64,000 nucleotides of DNA from JAGNHS01 sp964609695 (GCA_964609695.1 CAZSSP010000001.1:62001-126000), one strand, 5' to 3'; shown: positions 34,963-44,077, counted from the stretch's first letter. Program-made: numbers and translations. Notes: generated from the sequence alone by a model not told the origin.

Positions 34963-35230
34963 TTTGTTTTTTTCCTTTATTTTTTTTTGAAATAGCTTTT
35001 TTTTGTTTATGTGTTTTAATTTCTGGAGCGCCTTCAAGTGTTGTTTTAAAGGCATCAAGCTCTTTAATGGCTTGTTCTTTAGATTGCCTATAAACACTTT
35101 TTACTTTCTCAGAAGCGAGTTCAATATTGTCCTTCAACGAATTCATAGATTCATCTGAAAGCTTATTGAGCTTTGATTTAACTTTATTTTTTATTTCTCT
35201 CCAAGGGATATCATCTCCATTTTTCTGCAT
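34955..35230 (-). CDS. CsbD/YjbJ-like stress protein
   Basis: 91 aa. Residues about 10-60 match the CsbD-like layout: W-R-E-I-K-N-K-V-K, then K-L-S-D-E-S-M, and a Y-R-Q-S-K-E-Q-A-I-K-E-L tail, comparable with E. coli YjbJ. The C-terminal ~25 residues are strongly basic (Lys/Gln-rich), an extension beyond the usual domain. AAAGGAG lies 10 nt before the ATG. First gene of the unit CsbD-outer-membrane barrel-DUF883. CsbD members are general-stress proteins of unknown mechanism. Confidence 0.78.
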   Translation of the reverse strand: MQKNGDDIPWREIKNKVKSKLNKLSDESMNSLKDNIELASEKVKSVYRQSKEQAIKELDAFKTTLEGAPEIKTHKQKKAISKKNKGKKQNE

Positions 35231-35339
35231 AGGACTTTAACTCCTTTGAATGAACTTATACTGAAGATGCAGATATACAGATAATATATAATATCTATCC
35301 CACTCATAGTATTAAGTTATGTGAGTGCTATATAAGCCC

Positions 35340-36362
35340 TTATTTAGAATTCACTATCAAAGGAATTCCGGGATCTTCTTTAAGATCACGAGTTTTGAAA
35401 TTTTTATTCACACCCGTAAACGGAAGCCTATACAAATAAGTGCTCGATGCCCATGCTTCAAAATTTCTCCCAGGCATTTGAACTCCAGAGAAACGATTCT
35501 TTTGAGCTTCTTCGAGTCTATCGAAAAAACTTTTAAACTTTTGTTTATTTAAAATCATGCTTTCGGAAACAGGTTTTAAAAGTTTAAAAAGCTCTGGGTA
35601 ATTTTTATTAACTTCAGCCATTCCAGTCCACGACATTCCACCCCATGGTAATGAAGCTTTTTCTACACCTTTAAAAAAAGTCATAGCATCTGGGAAACTA
35701 TAAAAATAAAGTGTGATATCAAAAGTTCTATAATCATGAGTAAAACGAAGTGGATAACGGAGTTCATTGGATTTGTATTTTATCCAAAGTGGTTTTAATT
35801 CCACTGCTCCAGCTACACTCGTCTTAGGAAACATTGTAATGGCTAAAAAGTACGCTCCCTTTTTAAGATAAGGTTTCTGAATATCAGATGGCATTCCAAA
35901 AAAACCCTTCTTTTCCAAAAATTGGTTGAGCTCAGCTCCTCCATCCTCTGAAAGTATTTCTATGGGTGTGATTTTATAGTTTCCTACAATCACATCAGCA
36001 TGAACTTGTATGGAGGCTTTCGGTGCAGGGTTAGGCGCTGAAAAGCCCCTAGCTTTCGACATTCCTCCACCAGCAGCTTCTAGATCTAAGAAGAATTTTC
36101 TAAGGTTAGAAAAAATTTCAGAATTCACTTCTTTGAAAGAAATGGGTTTTGAAGGCAAGGGAAGCACCCACGTTAGCTCTGAAGGCACCTTGCCTTGATA
36201 GGCACTCTTTACAATAAGATTGGCATCAATACCGTCGTGGAACATAAGAGCTTCTCGTTCTTTTTCTTCAAACAATTTCGGATCAAAATCTCGCTTAAAA
36301 TAGAGGCAAGCTTTAGAATTTATTGAAAATAATAAGAAGACTCCTAAAAGAATTTTTTGCAT
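35340..36362 (-). CDS. DUF2330-family exported protein
   Basis: 340 aa with signal peptide (residues 1-18, ending Asn-Ser-Lys-Ala, then Cys). The pattern R-E-A-L-M-F-H-D-G-I...N-L-I-V-K-S-A-Y-Q-G followed by ELTWVLPLPSKP is the DUF2330 signature, with a TSVAGAVELKPLWIKY region further on. Function unknown across the family. The Cys right after the predicted signal end (ACLYF) could be a lipidation site, but no strong lipobox is seen. Ends about 110 nt before the CsbD operon, of which it is apparently independent. Confidence 0.75.
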   Translation of the reverse strand: MQKILLGVFLLFSINSKACLYFKRDFDPKLFEEKEREALMFHDGIDANLIVKSAYQGKVPSELTWVLPLPSKPISFKEVNSEIFSNLRKFFLDLEAAGGGMSKARGFSAPNPAPKASIQVHADVIVGNYKITPIEILSEDGGAELNQFLEKKGFFGMPSDIQKPYLKKGAYFLAITMFPKTSVAGAVELKPLWIKYKSNELRYPLRFTHDYRTFDITLYFYSFPDAMTFFKGVEKASLPWGGMSWTGMAEVNKNYPELFKLLKPVSESMILNKQKFKSFFDRLEEAQKNRFSGVQMPGRNFEAWASSTYLYRLPFTGVNKNFKTRDLKEDPGIPLIVNSK

Positions 36363-36452
36363 ATTTGTATTCTAAGATCAAAGTTCCGTTTTAGCTGAAA
36401 GCCACAGCTTTAAGATTGACGCTATGCATGGTTAAAGCTAAAAGCCCCACCT

Positions 36453-37904
36453 ATGCTCTTTAATGCGAAATCAGATTTCAGCTGCTCATTACGCTTAAAT
36501 TTATGTTTTTGCTTAATAATATTTTTCGTTTTCGCTTCAATTCTAACAAGAGCAGAACCCACTCCTGAATGCCAAAGCGGCCTAACTCTAGGCTCTAATG
36601 TTTTTAGTTTTTCTGCAGCACTGAGCAGCACAGAGTCCAACGATAATAATAATCCTGAACGACAAAAAGCCTTTAACACTTATCTTCGACTCGCAAAGCT
36701 TTACGACTCACACCTACTCGCTTTAGCCGTATATCTAGAAATCTCTGAGGGATTTTCGCTTTCAAAAAGTCTTGTAGAATCAAAACTCAGCTATTTGCCC
36801 GAGCTCGCCCCTGATTTAGAAATTCAAAATTTTGCCATAAGAATTTCTCTTCGAATGCTCACACTTTTTCGAGATAATTATTCCATAAAAGACGTTAAAG
36901 CTTTAAAAAAACATGCCGATTCTTTAAATCTCAACCAAAATGAATTTAACCAACTACTAAGAGATTGGAGAGCTGAAACGCTTCGTGATTCCAAACTTGA
37001 AGAGCTCACGCAAATGATTTCTTATTTATTAAAGAATGAAGCTGAAATGCTAGTAAAAAGAATACAGGCATTGCCTCTTAGCAAAATCATAAATGGATAC
37101 AGATCAGAATGGAAGAATTCTCATGGGCTTATTAATCGCCTTTTAAACCCTAAGCTCAATGGAAAAGGTGAATTGGGCCCTATAGAAGCCCGTATTATTT
37201 ATTGGCAATTAAAACGAACGCAATCCTTGCGACTTTGTGCCGTTATGTTACCACTTCTCACAGGAACACTTGGAAACAGAAGTTTTTTATTCTCTTCTCT
37301 CTTTGCTCAATTAGCGCCGTTCCCTGAATTGGTAGCCAAACTACAATCAAAAACATCCTCTGTTGCATTGTCATCGATGATGACCTCACAAGCCTCAAGC
37401 AATACTTCCTTAAACTTTGATTTAATCAGTCAATTAAAATCGATGTTCACTACTTATAGTGAAAAAATTATTTGGGGCCGAAAATTTAGAAAACTATTTT
37501 CGATTGAAGGACTTAAAATTTCATCAAGAGATTTTATTAAGATTATTGATATGATTCAAAGTCCTAGAAGAAATGGACTCAAAAGAGTTTGGGCTGATTC
37601 TTCACTTACCGACAGAATGCAAAAACTATTAAAAGCTGACACAAGATGGAGTGGCGACAATGTTCCTCTTGCAATATCCTCATTAGAACTAAGTATTGAA
37701 AAATTAGACAATGATATTTCAAACGAAGAACTTTTAGCCCTTCGTGATCGCATGACCTCGGCTATTGAAGTCTACTTAAGCAAATTCGATGTTAAACTTG
37801 AATTTAAAAAGGACTTAATTGAGTATTTAGAAAAACTCATGCAATTAAAACGCGAAAAAAAATGGCACGAATTCGGAAGTCCCGCCCTACCCCTAAATGA
37901 TTAA
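36453..37904 (+). CDS. Exported protein of unknown function
   Basis: 483 aa. Long N-terminal segment with a Cys/Leu/Phe-rich hydrophobic core (residues about 17-32) and Ala-Glu after it, a signal peptide. The remainder is largely helical and Leu/Lys/Ser-rich with few aromatic residues and no recognised domain. Divergent from the DUF2330 gene, 90 nt apart. Downstream lies the GC-rich region before tRNA-Glu. Similar in type to other long helical exported proteins in this window (49070-50410, 54215-55414), but no obvious shared motif was found by eye. Confidence 0.72.
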   Translation: MLFNAKSDFSCSLRLNLCFCLIIFFVFASILTRAEPTPECQSGLTLGSNVFSFSAALSSTESNDNNNPERQKAFNTYLRLAKLYDSHLLALAVYLEISEGFSLSKSLVESKLSYLPELAPDLEIQNFAIRISLRMLTLFRDNYSIKDVKALKKHADSLNLNQNEFNQLLRDWRAETLRDSKLEELTQMISYLLKNEAEMLVKRIQALPLSKIINGYRSEWKNSHGLINRLLNPKLNGKGELGPIEARIIYWQLKRTQSLRLCAVMLPLLTGTLGNRSFLFSSLFAQLAPFPELVAKLQSKTSSVALSSMMTSQASSNTSLNFDLISQLKSMFTTYSEKIIWGRKFRKLFSIEGLKISSRDFIKIIDMIQSPRRNGLKRVWADSSLTDRMQKLLKADTRWSGDNVPLAISSLELSIEKLDNDISNEELLALRDRMTSAIEVYLSKFDVKLEFKKDLIEYLEKLMQLKREKKWHEFGSPALPLND

Positions 37905-38087
37905 TTTTCCGACAAAGCTTGAGTGTAAAATTCTACAGAGCAATTTTTCACAACAGCGAGGCCCGAAGGAACGAGGTAACCGCGCGAAGGGTTCCGAGCG
38001 CTTAACTGACAACGTGTGAGGGAAAAAGTCTCGGGTGCGCTCTTCGCTCGCGACAAACGCTCGCTCGGTGCTCCCCCTTTTCAGCTT
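37905..38087. other. Gene-free GC-rich stretch before tRNA-Glu
   Basis: About 180 nt between the exported gene and tRNA-Glu. Bases 37955-38075 are much richer in GC than their surroundings and contain repeated GCGAG/CGAAG/CGCTCG words and short complementary pieces (for example GGAAC...GTTCC), so they may fold. No ORF with supportable coding character and no known RNA family recognised. Could be a degraded or divergent member of the inverted-repeat family seen near 54 and 56 kb; that is speculative. Confidence 0.4.
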
Positions 38088-38113
38088 CAAAATTTGAATC
38101 AATTCAAATTTTG
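38088..38113. repeat. Perfect AT-rich hairpin next to tRNA-Glu
   Basis: Arms CAAAATTTGAA (38088-38098) and TTCAAATTTTG (38103-38113) with a 4-nt TCAA loop, 11 bp perfect. It starts 12 nt beyond the 3' (CCA) end of the minus-strand tRNA-Glu, so it is a candidate terminator or processing hairpin for that transcript, though it has no U-run after it in that direction. Confidence 0.5.
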
Positions 38114-38124
38114 CCGCAGAAAAA

Positions 38125-38200
38125 TGGCGTCCCCAAGGGGATTCGAACCCCTGTCTACTCCGTGAAAGGGAGTTGTCCTAGGCCTCTAGACGATGGGGAC
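38125..38200 (-). tRNA. tRNA-Glu (anticodon TTC)
   Basis: 76-nt cloverleaf on the minus strand with encoded CCA. Acceptor stem GTCCCCA/TGGGGAC, D-arm with CTAGAGGCCTAGG, anticodon stem ACTCC/GGAGT around loop CTTTCAC giving anticodon TTC, T-arm CAGGGGTTCGAATCCCCTT. Discriminator G then CCA. The convergent side holds the AT-rich hairpin; its promoter must lie between 38201 and the aceE-like start but was not confidently placed. Confidence 0.96.
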
Positions 38201-38312
38201 CTTGAACAAAAAGTTGGGCTCTTTATAAACCTCTCTTTTCTTTAAGGAAAGACCCTACGGAGAGTTTTTTATTACTTGTCATAAACCTTAGCTTGTTAGA
38301 TGCTCCAAACTT

Positions 38313-41129
38313 ATGTCCAAAACTCAAGATAACTCACCCTGGGAAAGCTTATGGCCAAACCCTGATCATGCTCTTTTAAGTCGCATTATTGAACGCATAC
38401 ATGTTCACGCTATGACCATGATTTATTTGGCAAATAACCGAAGCGACGTGCAAAAAGGTGACCCTAAAGTGGGCGGACATCCCTCAGCCTGTAGCTCAGC
38501 TCTTCATCTTCTGAGCCTACTTCACTTAGTGGCTCGACGAGCTCAAGATTTTATCGCCGTAAAACCTCACGCTTCTCCCACCGACCACAGCAATCACTAT
38601 TTTTTAAAAATGTTCCGCGAGCGAGACGGATCCAAAATGAGCGACGAGCGCGCGCGAATGGCCATGAAGCATCTTCGCCATTTTCCAAAAACTCCAGATG
38701 AAGTTGTCTTTCAAAGCTATCACTCTGAATTCGATCCCGACCACTTTCACATGCTCCCATCTGGTTCCGTGGGAATTCCTCCCGTCAATGCACTCTACTT
38801 GGCCGAGGCTTATCGTTTAGCCGCAAAACATGGGATGAACGTTCCAGCCAACACTCACTTCTGGTGCGTGATGGGCGACTCCGAATATCGCGAAGGCTCT
38901 TTGATGGAAGCGTTGCCAGAAGCTAGCGAACGCGGTCTTGAGAACGTCACTTGGATTGTAGATTACAATCGCCAATCTCTCGATGGTCATCGAATTTTAA
39001 ATGAATACGCACTCGGCGGAAAAGATTGCGATCGGATTGAAAAAACAGCCATCGCCAATGGTTGGGACACCTTACAATTACGCCACGGAAGTTTCCGAAA
39101 AAGTATTTTCACTGATCATCAACATGGCGAGGCTCTTCAAAACGTTATTGAAAACGCCATGAGTGATTACGAACTCCAATCCCTTCTTGCTAAAAAGAAT
39201 GCCAAAGATCTCGTTGAAGCCATTGCTCGTTACGATCTAGCGGCTTCTAAAGTTTTAGGTGAAATGACGGAAAGCGATGCGCTTCGCTTTTTAGGGGATT
39301 TAGGCGGACACGACACGGGTCTCATACTCGATGCTTTCGAAGCCGCTCGAAACAACAAAGACAAACCCATGCTTATCGTGGCCCACACCATTAAGGGATG
39401 GCACCTCAAATGCGAAGCCATGTCGGGAAACCACTCTGCTATGCTCGAAGAAGACGAAGTGCGTGAACTTCGCAAAAAAGCAGGATTGTTCGGAGACGAT
39501 CTGACTTCTTTCGAAAGATTCGATGAAAAATCTCCCGAAGGTAAATATCTCAAAGATCGAAGTGACTTTCTTTGGAAAGGCATTCAATCTTGTGAAAAAC
39601 TCAAACAAGACAATCTCACGCAATTTAAAAAGGAAGTCGACACTGCAGGGCTTCTTAAAAACTTTCCCAAATCTCTCGATATCAATTTAAAATTTGTGCC
39701 CTTCATACACACTCAGTGGATGCTCGGGCAAATGAGCGCCAAACTCAACCGCATCGCTGACACCTACGTAGAAGGCGTTAAGCAAGCGGCCAAGCCTTTA
39801 ACCGACGCTGAAAAACTTTGGAAACCCATCGCCAATCACGTTGTGACCCTCGCTCCTGACGTAGGCTCTTCAACAAATTTAAATGCCAGTATGGATGGAA
39901 AAGTTTTTGCTCCCGATATGACTGATTATGAATCAGAGTATGGTGTAAAAGATTCCACCGCCCCCGACATCGTGCCTAAAGAGGCAGAAGTCTCTCGGCA
40001 CTTACGTTTTGAAATTGCCGAAGGCAATGCGATGTCATGCCTAGGTTCACTTGGAAAAATGGCCTACTTTACTGGACTTCCTCTAGTACCCGTCATGACC
40101 ATTTATGACTTCTTTATCAAACGCGCACTCGATCAACTCTTTTACAATTGTTACTGGAAATCTCATTTTATTCTCGTGGGAACCCCTGCGGGCGTCACCC
40201 TATCTCCCGAGGGAGCTCAACACGCCTGGAAGAGCGATGTTCAAATTGCCAACATGATTACATGGGAGCCTACTTATGCTCTAGAATTTGAATGGATCTT
40301 TGTAGACGCCATCAGGAGACACGTGGATTGCTTCACCAACGGTGAAAATGCAAGCAACACGCTAAACCGCGCAGGTGTTTTAATTCGAGGTTCAACTCGC
40401 GCTCTCGAACAAAAAGAAATGTTAAACCGACTTAAAAAGCACAAGCGCTTTGAAGGAAAAAGCGATGCGGAAATTCTCGAAAGTACCCGACAAGATTGCC
40501 TCGAAGGCGCCTGGTATGTTGTTGATCATCGTGGATATCCTCACTATCGCCCCGGTGAAAACGTTATCAACATTTTTGCCATGGGCTCTCCGCTCACCGA
40601 AGCACTTAAAGCTTCTGATAAACTTTTGGAAAAGGGAATTTTTGCCAACGTTATTCACGTCAGCTCTCCCGACTTGATTTGCGGCAATTTAGGCGAAGAC
40701 ACAAATTTTCATCATCTTCGACAAGGATTAGGAATTCACGGAGACCTCTATTTAAAAACAGAATCCAAAAATTCCACGCAAGAAGCTTATCCACCCAAAC
40801 TTTATGGTCCGGCCATTTCCAAACGCGCCCAAATCATGACCCTAGGTGGCCGCCGAATTCCAATCGTGAGCGTTCACGACGGAGAACGGGGCTTACTGGA
40901 CAACATTGGAAGCATCGTAGGCACCCTACAGAAAGTTTTAGCCGTAAAGAAACACAGTAAGTCTGGTCGCCCAGTTGATATCTATAACTACCACGGCCTC
41001 GATAGCGACAGTGTTGCCAAGGCTTGCGAAGAGGCTTTAAACGAAAGCGCCTTCACCGCAGCTGAAATTATGGATGATTATAGCGTTCAAAAGCTAAGCG
41101 AAATGGGTATAGAGCTCCAAAATCATTGA
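38313..41129 (+). CDS. Homodimeric 2-oxoacid (pyruvate) dehydrogenase E1-like protein
   Basis: 938-aa ThDP enzyme with the transketolase-like layout of homodimeric AceE. Seen: GGHPSACSSALHLL near residue 52, SGSVGIPPVNALYLAEAY near 150, the ThDP site GDSEYREGSLMEAL...DYNRQSLDG (about 189-227), and an EGNAMSCLGSLGKMAYFTGLPLV pyrimidine-domain region near 570. In AceE this subunit decarboxylates pyruvate for E2. Sequence is clearly divergent from E. coli AceE, and no E2/E3 genes are next to it, so the exact oxoacid or partner is open. Solitary gene between tRNA-Glu and phnD; no strong Shine-Dalgarno at the ATG. Confidence 0.82.
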   Translation: MSKTQDNSPWESLWPNPDHALLSRIIERIHVHAMTMIYLANNRSDVQKGDPKVGGHPSACSSALHLLSLLHLVARRAQDFIAVKPHASPTDHSNHYFLKMFRERDGSKMSDERARMAMKHLRHFPKTPDEVVFQSYHSEFDPDHFHMLPSGSVGIPPVNALYLAEAYRLAAKHGMNVPANTHFWCVMGDSEYREGSLMEALPEASERGLENVTWIVDYNRQSLDGHRILNEYALGGKDCDRIEKTAIANGWDTLQLRHGSFRKSIFTDHQHGEALQNVIENAMSDYELQSLLAKKNAKDLVEAIARYDLAASKVLGEMTESDALRFLGDLGGHDTGLILDAFEAARNNKDKPMLIVAHTIKGWHLKCEAMSGNHSAMLEEDEVRELRKKAGLFGDDLTSFERFDEKSPEGKYLKDRSDFLWKGIQSCEKLKQDNLTQFKKEVDTAGLLKNFPKSLDINLKFVPFIHTQWMLGQMSAKLNRIADTYVEGVKQAAKPLTDAEKLWKPIANHVVTLAPDVGSSTNLNASMDGKVFAPDMTDYESEYGVKDSTAPDIVPKEAEVSRHLRFEIAEGNAMSCLGSLGKMAYFTGLPLVPVMTIYDFFIKRALDQLFYNCYWKSHFILVGTPAGVTLSPEGAQHAWKSDVQIANMITWEPTYALEFEWIFVDAIRRHVDCFTNGENASNTLNRAGVLIRGSTRALEQKEMLNRLKKHKRFEGKSDAEILESTRQDCLEGAWYVVDHRGYPHYRPGENVINIFAMGSPLTEALKASDKLLEKGIFANVIHVSSPDLICGNLGEDTNFHHLRQGLGIHGDLYLKTESKNSTQEAYPPKLYGPAISKRAQIMTLGGRRIPIVSVHDGERGLLDNIGSIVGTLQKVLAVKKHSKSGRPVDIYNYHGLDSDSVAKACEEALNESAFTAAEIMDDYSVQKLSEMGIELQNH

Positions 41130-41226
41130 TAATACAGGGGCTTTTTAAAAATCCCTCATTGATTCCTAGCGCTATTGTTTTAAAGATGCCGCTTGATTGC
41201 CCCATTGGCCAAGACTATCTCAGCCA

Positions 41227-42225
41227 ATGGCTATGATACAAAGATTTACCCTAAGCATAATCCTCCCTTTGGCGCTTCTTTTTCTTCAGCATTGCAGTGA
41301 TGCTCCAGTAGGTTCAAAGTCTCGACCCTTCACCATGTACTTTGTTCCTTCAGTAGATGCTCAAAAGCTCAGCACAGCATCGAACTCCATCACAGCCTTT
41401 GTCGCTAAATATGTATCTCAAAAGCTCTACAATAAAGATTCTGGATTTTATGTAAAAGGCGCCGTGCCCGCCAGCTACATTGCTGTAGTCGAAGCTTTTG
41501 GAACTAAAAAAGCTGACTTCGCCACCTTCAATACTTTCAGCTATGTCTTGGCCAAAGATATTAAAAAATATTCTGTTGAAGCCGTATTGTTAGTTTTAAG
41601 AAACAATCACGAGCGCACCTACAAAGGACAAATCATCACACGTGTAGATAGTGGCATTAACAAACTAGAAGACCTCAATGGCAAAAAATTTGCTTTTACA
41701 GATGCCGCGTCTACTTCAGGATTCATCCTTCCTGCTAAATTACTCCAAGACAGCCACATTAAACTTGCTGATCAAATTTTCGCACAAAAACACGACAACG
41801 TTGTCACCATGGTTTACCAAAAACAAGTCGATGCCGGAGCCACTTATTATTCTCTGCCAGAAGAAGTTGAAGAAAACGGAAAAAAAGTTTCAAAAATAAC
41901 CGATGCACGAGCTCGAGTTCTCACACAATTTCCTGACGTTGAGAAAAAAGTTAAAATCATTGGCTTCACTCCCGACATTCCCAACGAACCTTGGGTGATT
42001 CGTGGAAATCTTTTTGAAGATGCCGCTAAAAACACCGAAATCAAAAACCTTATTGTAGAGGCCGTTCTTGCCTTTGCTGAGACCGAAGCCGGCAAACTGG
42101 CGCTTCATGATCTGGCCACAGGTACAGGTTTAGAAAAAGTCACCGACGACACCTATGCCGATGTTCGTAAAATTTTCACAAGTGCTAACTTAAATTTTGA
42201 AGAACTTCTCTCTAAGACTAAATAA
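41227..42225 (+). CDS. phnD: Phosphonate/phosphite-type ABC substrate-binding lipoprotein
   Basis: About 332 aa. Signal peptide with lipobox L-Q-H-C (Cys at about residue 23) predicts a membrane-tethered lipoprotein. The mature part is a PhnD-type periplasmic binding protein: DAQKLSTASNSITAFVAKYV, SYIAVVEAFGTKKADFATFNTFSYVLA, LEDLNGKKFAFTDAASTSGFILPA, then DAGATYYS. The frame extends to a TTG at 41197, but ATG 41227 (or 41233) gives a proper signal. Followed by phnC (5 nt) and phnE. Ligand could be phosphonate, phosphite or phosphate; sequence does not decide. Confidence 0.92.
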   Translation: MAMIQRFTLSIILPLALLFLQHCSDAPVGSKSRPFTMYFVPSVDAQKLSTASNSITAFVAKYVSQKLYNKDSGFYVKGAVPASYIAVVEAFGTKKADFATFNTFSYVLAKDIKKYSVEAVLLVLRNNHERTYKGQIITRVDSGINKLEDLNGKKFAFTDAASTSGFILPAKLLQDSHIKLADQIFAQKHDNVVTMVYQKQVDAGATYYSLPEEVEENGKKVSKITDARARVLTQFPDVEKKVKIIGFTPDIPNEPWVIRGNLFEDAAKNTEIKNLIVEAVLAFAETEAGKLALHDLATGTGLEKVTDDTYADVRKIFTSANLNFEELLSKTK

Positions 42226-42230
42226 AAATT

Positions 42231-43001
42231 ATGGAAGAAATATTACGCGTTGAGAATTTAAATAAAATTTACGACGACGGTGTTTACGCACTTAAAAATA
42301 TTAATTTCAAAGTTAAAAAAGGTGAATTTCTCGGCGTCATTGGACTGAGCGGCTCTGGAAAGTCCACCCTTCTTCGATGCATCAACCGACTCATTGAACC
42401 TTCTGCCGGAAGTAAAATTTTCTTCCACGACAAAGACCTCACCAAACTCAGCACTCCTGAGCTCCGTTCGGAAAGAAAAAAAATTGGAATGGTTTTTCAA
42501 CATTTCAATTTGATCGATCGAAAAAGCGTTCTAACCAACGTGCTCACCGGAAAACTCGCTTCAGTCTCTACATTGTCTAGCCTTATGGGCCGCTTCAACA
42601 GCGCCGATGTGGATCGTGCCATGGTCTTACTCAATGTTGTAGGACTCAAAGACAAATACATGAAACGCGCCTCAGAACTAAGCGGTGGTCAGAAGCAACG
42701 TGTGGCCATTGCGCGTACACTTATGCAAGATCCTGAAATTCTGCTAGCCGATGAACCCGTCGCAAGCCTCGACCCCGCCACCTCACACTCCATTATGGAT
42801 TACTTAGAAAAGGCCAATAAAAAATATGGCAAAACCATTCTTTGTAATCTTCATTTCTTAAGCCTCGTTCGTCGATACACTGGTCAAGTGATTGCTCTCA
42901 AAGCAGGCCAACTTGTTTATGAAGGATCTTCTCAAGATATAGATCAGGATTGGTTCAAGAAGATCTATGGTGAAGATGCTCGTGAGGTAGAAATCCAATG
43001 A
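42231..43001 (+). CDS. phnC: PhnC-type ABC transporter ATP-binding protein
   Basis: 256-aa ATPase. Walker A GLSGSGKST, Q-loop MVFQHFNLI, signature LSGGQKQRVAIART, Walker B LADEPVASLDP and a switch His (CNLHFLS). RRYTGQVIALKAGQLVYEG is typical of PhnC. Located 5 nt after phnD; its last codons overlap the phnE start as ATGA, so subunits are made in stoichiometry. Confidence 0.95.
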   Translation: MEEILRVENLNKIYDDGVYALKNINFKVKKGEFLGVIGLSGSGKSTLLRCINRLIEPSAGSKIFFHDKDLTKLSTPELRSERKKIGMVFQHFNLIDRKSVLTNVLTGKLASVSTLSSLMGRFNSADVDRAMVLLNVVGLKDKYMKRASELSGGQKQRVAIARTLMQDPEILLADEPVASLDPATSHSIMDYLEKANKKYGKTILCNLHFLSLVRRYTGQVIALKAGQLVYEGSSQDIDQDWFKKIYGEDAREVEIQ

Positions 43002-44077
43002 TGGACGTTTTCGAAAAAAAGTTAGCTTCTGAAAAAAAGAAAGCTCAAATTTTTGCTTGGATAATTGATTCACTTTTGCTCTATTATTTTTTCTTCGCAG
43101 CTTATTATTTTTATCTCACTTTAATGGCAGAACCTGGTGCCAACACTTACCCCACATCAAGCAATCTAATTTGGATGTGCGCTCCTAGTTTAGCTCTTTC
43201 TTTTTTATGGGCACAAACTGGTTTATCGGCTGGAACTTGGGTTGTTTACAGCACCAATCACATCCTCAAAAATCAAAAGAGAAGCCTACGCACCCAACCC
43301 GCACTCTACACCATTCAGAGACTCTTCTTTTTAGTTCTACTTATTTTAACTTTTATTCTTGGAGTGCAGCTCACAGAATCTAGCTTCACCGCTCTTTTTA
43401 GTAGTGAAGGTATTCAAGGTGCTAAAAATATTTTTCTATCTCTAATGAATCCTAACTGGAAAATCATTGGAATGGTCTCAGTAGCCATGGTTCAAACTAT
43501 TTTCATCGCCTTCATGGCTACGGCTCTAGCAGTGCCTATCGCCTTTATATTTAGTTTTTTCTCAGCCAGAAACTTAGTCAAAGGCTCCGTAGTGGGTGGC
43601 AGTATTTATAGTGTTCTACGTATTATCTCTAACTTCACAAGATCGGTTGAGCCCATTATCTGGGCCATCATATTTTCAGTTTGGGTAGGCATTGGTCCTT
43701 TTGCGGGAATGCTAGCTCTCATGCTTCATTCCGTCGCCTCTCTCATTAAACAATACAGCGAACAAATTGAATGTATCGAAAAGGGTCCCGTAGAGGCTAT
43801 CGAAGCCACTGGTGCCAATAAAATCCAAGTGGTTTGGTTTGCAGTTGTCCCTCAGGTAATCTTACCTTTTTTAAGTTTCACGATTTTTCGCTGGGACATC
43901 AACATCCGTATGGCCACTATTATCGGTCTTGTGGGTGGTGGTGGAGTTGGAACTCTTCTCATGCAATACCAAGGTTTGGCCAAATGGAATGAAGTGGGCA
44001 CCATTGTTATCGTGATTGCTTTAGTGGTTTGGGTGATGGACTATCTCAGCGCAAGAATTCGCGAAGCCATTCTTTAA
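42998..44077 (+). CDS. phnE: PhnE-type permease with N-terminal membrane extension
   Basis: 359 aa, about 80 longer than usual PhnE. The C-terminal ~230 residues are the permease: MVQTIFIAFMATALAVPIAF, SARNLV, RSVEPIIWAIIFSVWVGIGPFAG, and the EAIEATGAN coupling loop that contacts PhnC, ending in LVGGGGVGTLL. The first ~115 residues contain about three extra hydrophobic segments beginning AWIIDSLLLYYFF, similar to RDD-family membrane domains. Start coupled to phnC by ATGA overlap. The extension is an oddity; another explanation is a lineage-specific N-terminal helix set of the permease itself. Confidence 0.9.
   Translation: MMDVFEKKLASEKKKAQIFAWIIDSLLLYYFFFAAYYFYLTLMAEPGANTYPTSSNLIWMCAPSLALSFLWAQTGLSAGTWVVYSTNHILKNQKRSLRTQPALYTIQRLFFLVLLILTFILGVQLTESSFTALFSSEGIQGAKNIFLSLMNPNWKIIGMVSVAMVQTIFIAFMATALAVPIAFIFSFFSARNLVKGSVVGGSIYSVLRIISNFTRSVEPIIWAIIFSVWVGIGPFAGMLALMLHSVASLIKQYSEQIECIEKGPVEAIEATGANKIQVVWFAVVPQVILPFLSFTIFRWDINIRMATIIGLVGGGGVGTLLMQYQGLAKWNEVGTIVIVIALVVWVMDYLSARIREAIL

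Noticed and set aside
41130..41196. Hairpin with AGGGG...CCCT after the dehydrogenase gene as intrinsic terminator
   Set aside because: Stem is interrupted and no T-run follows; not convincing.
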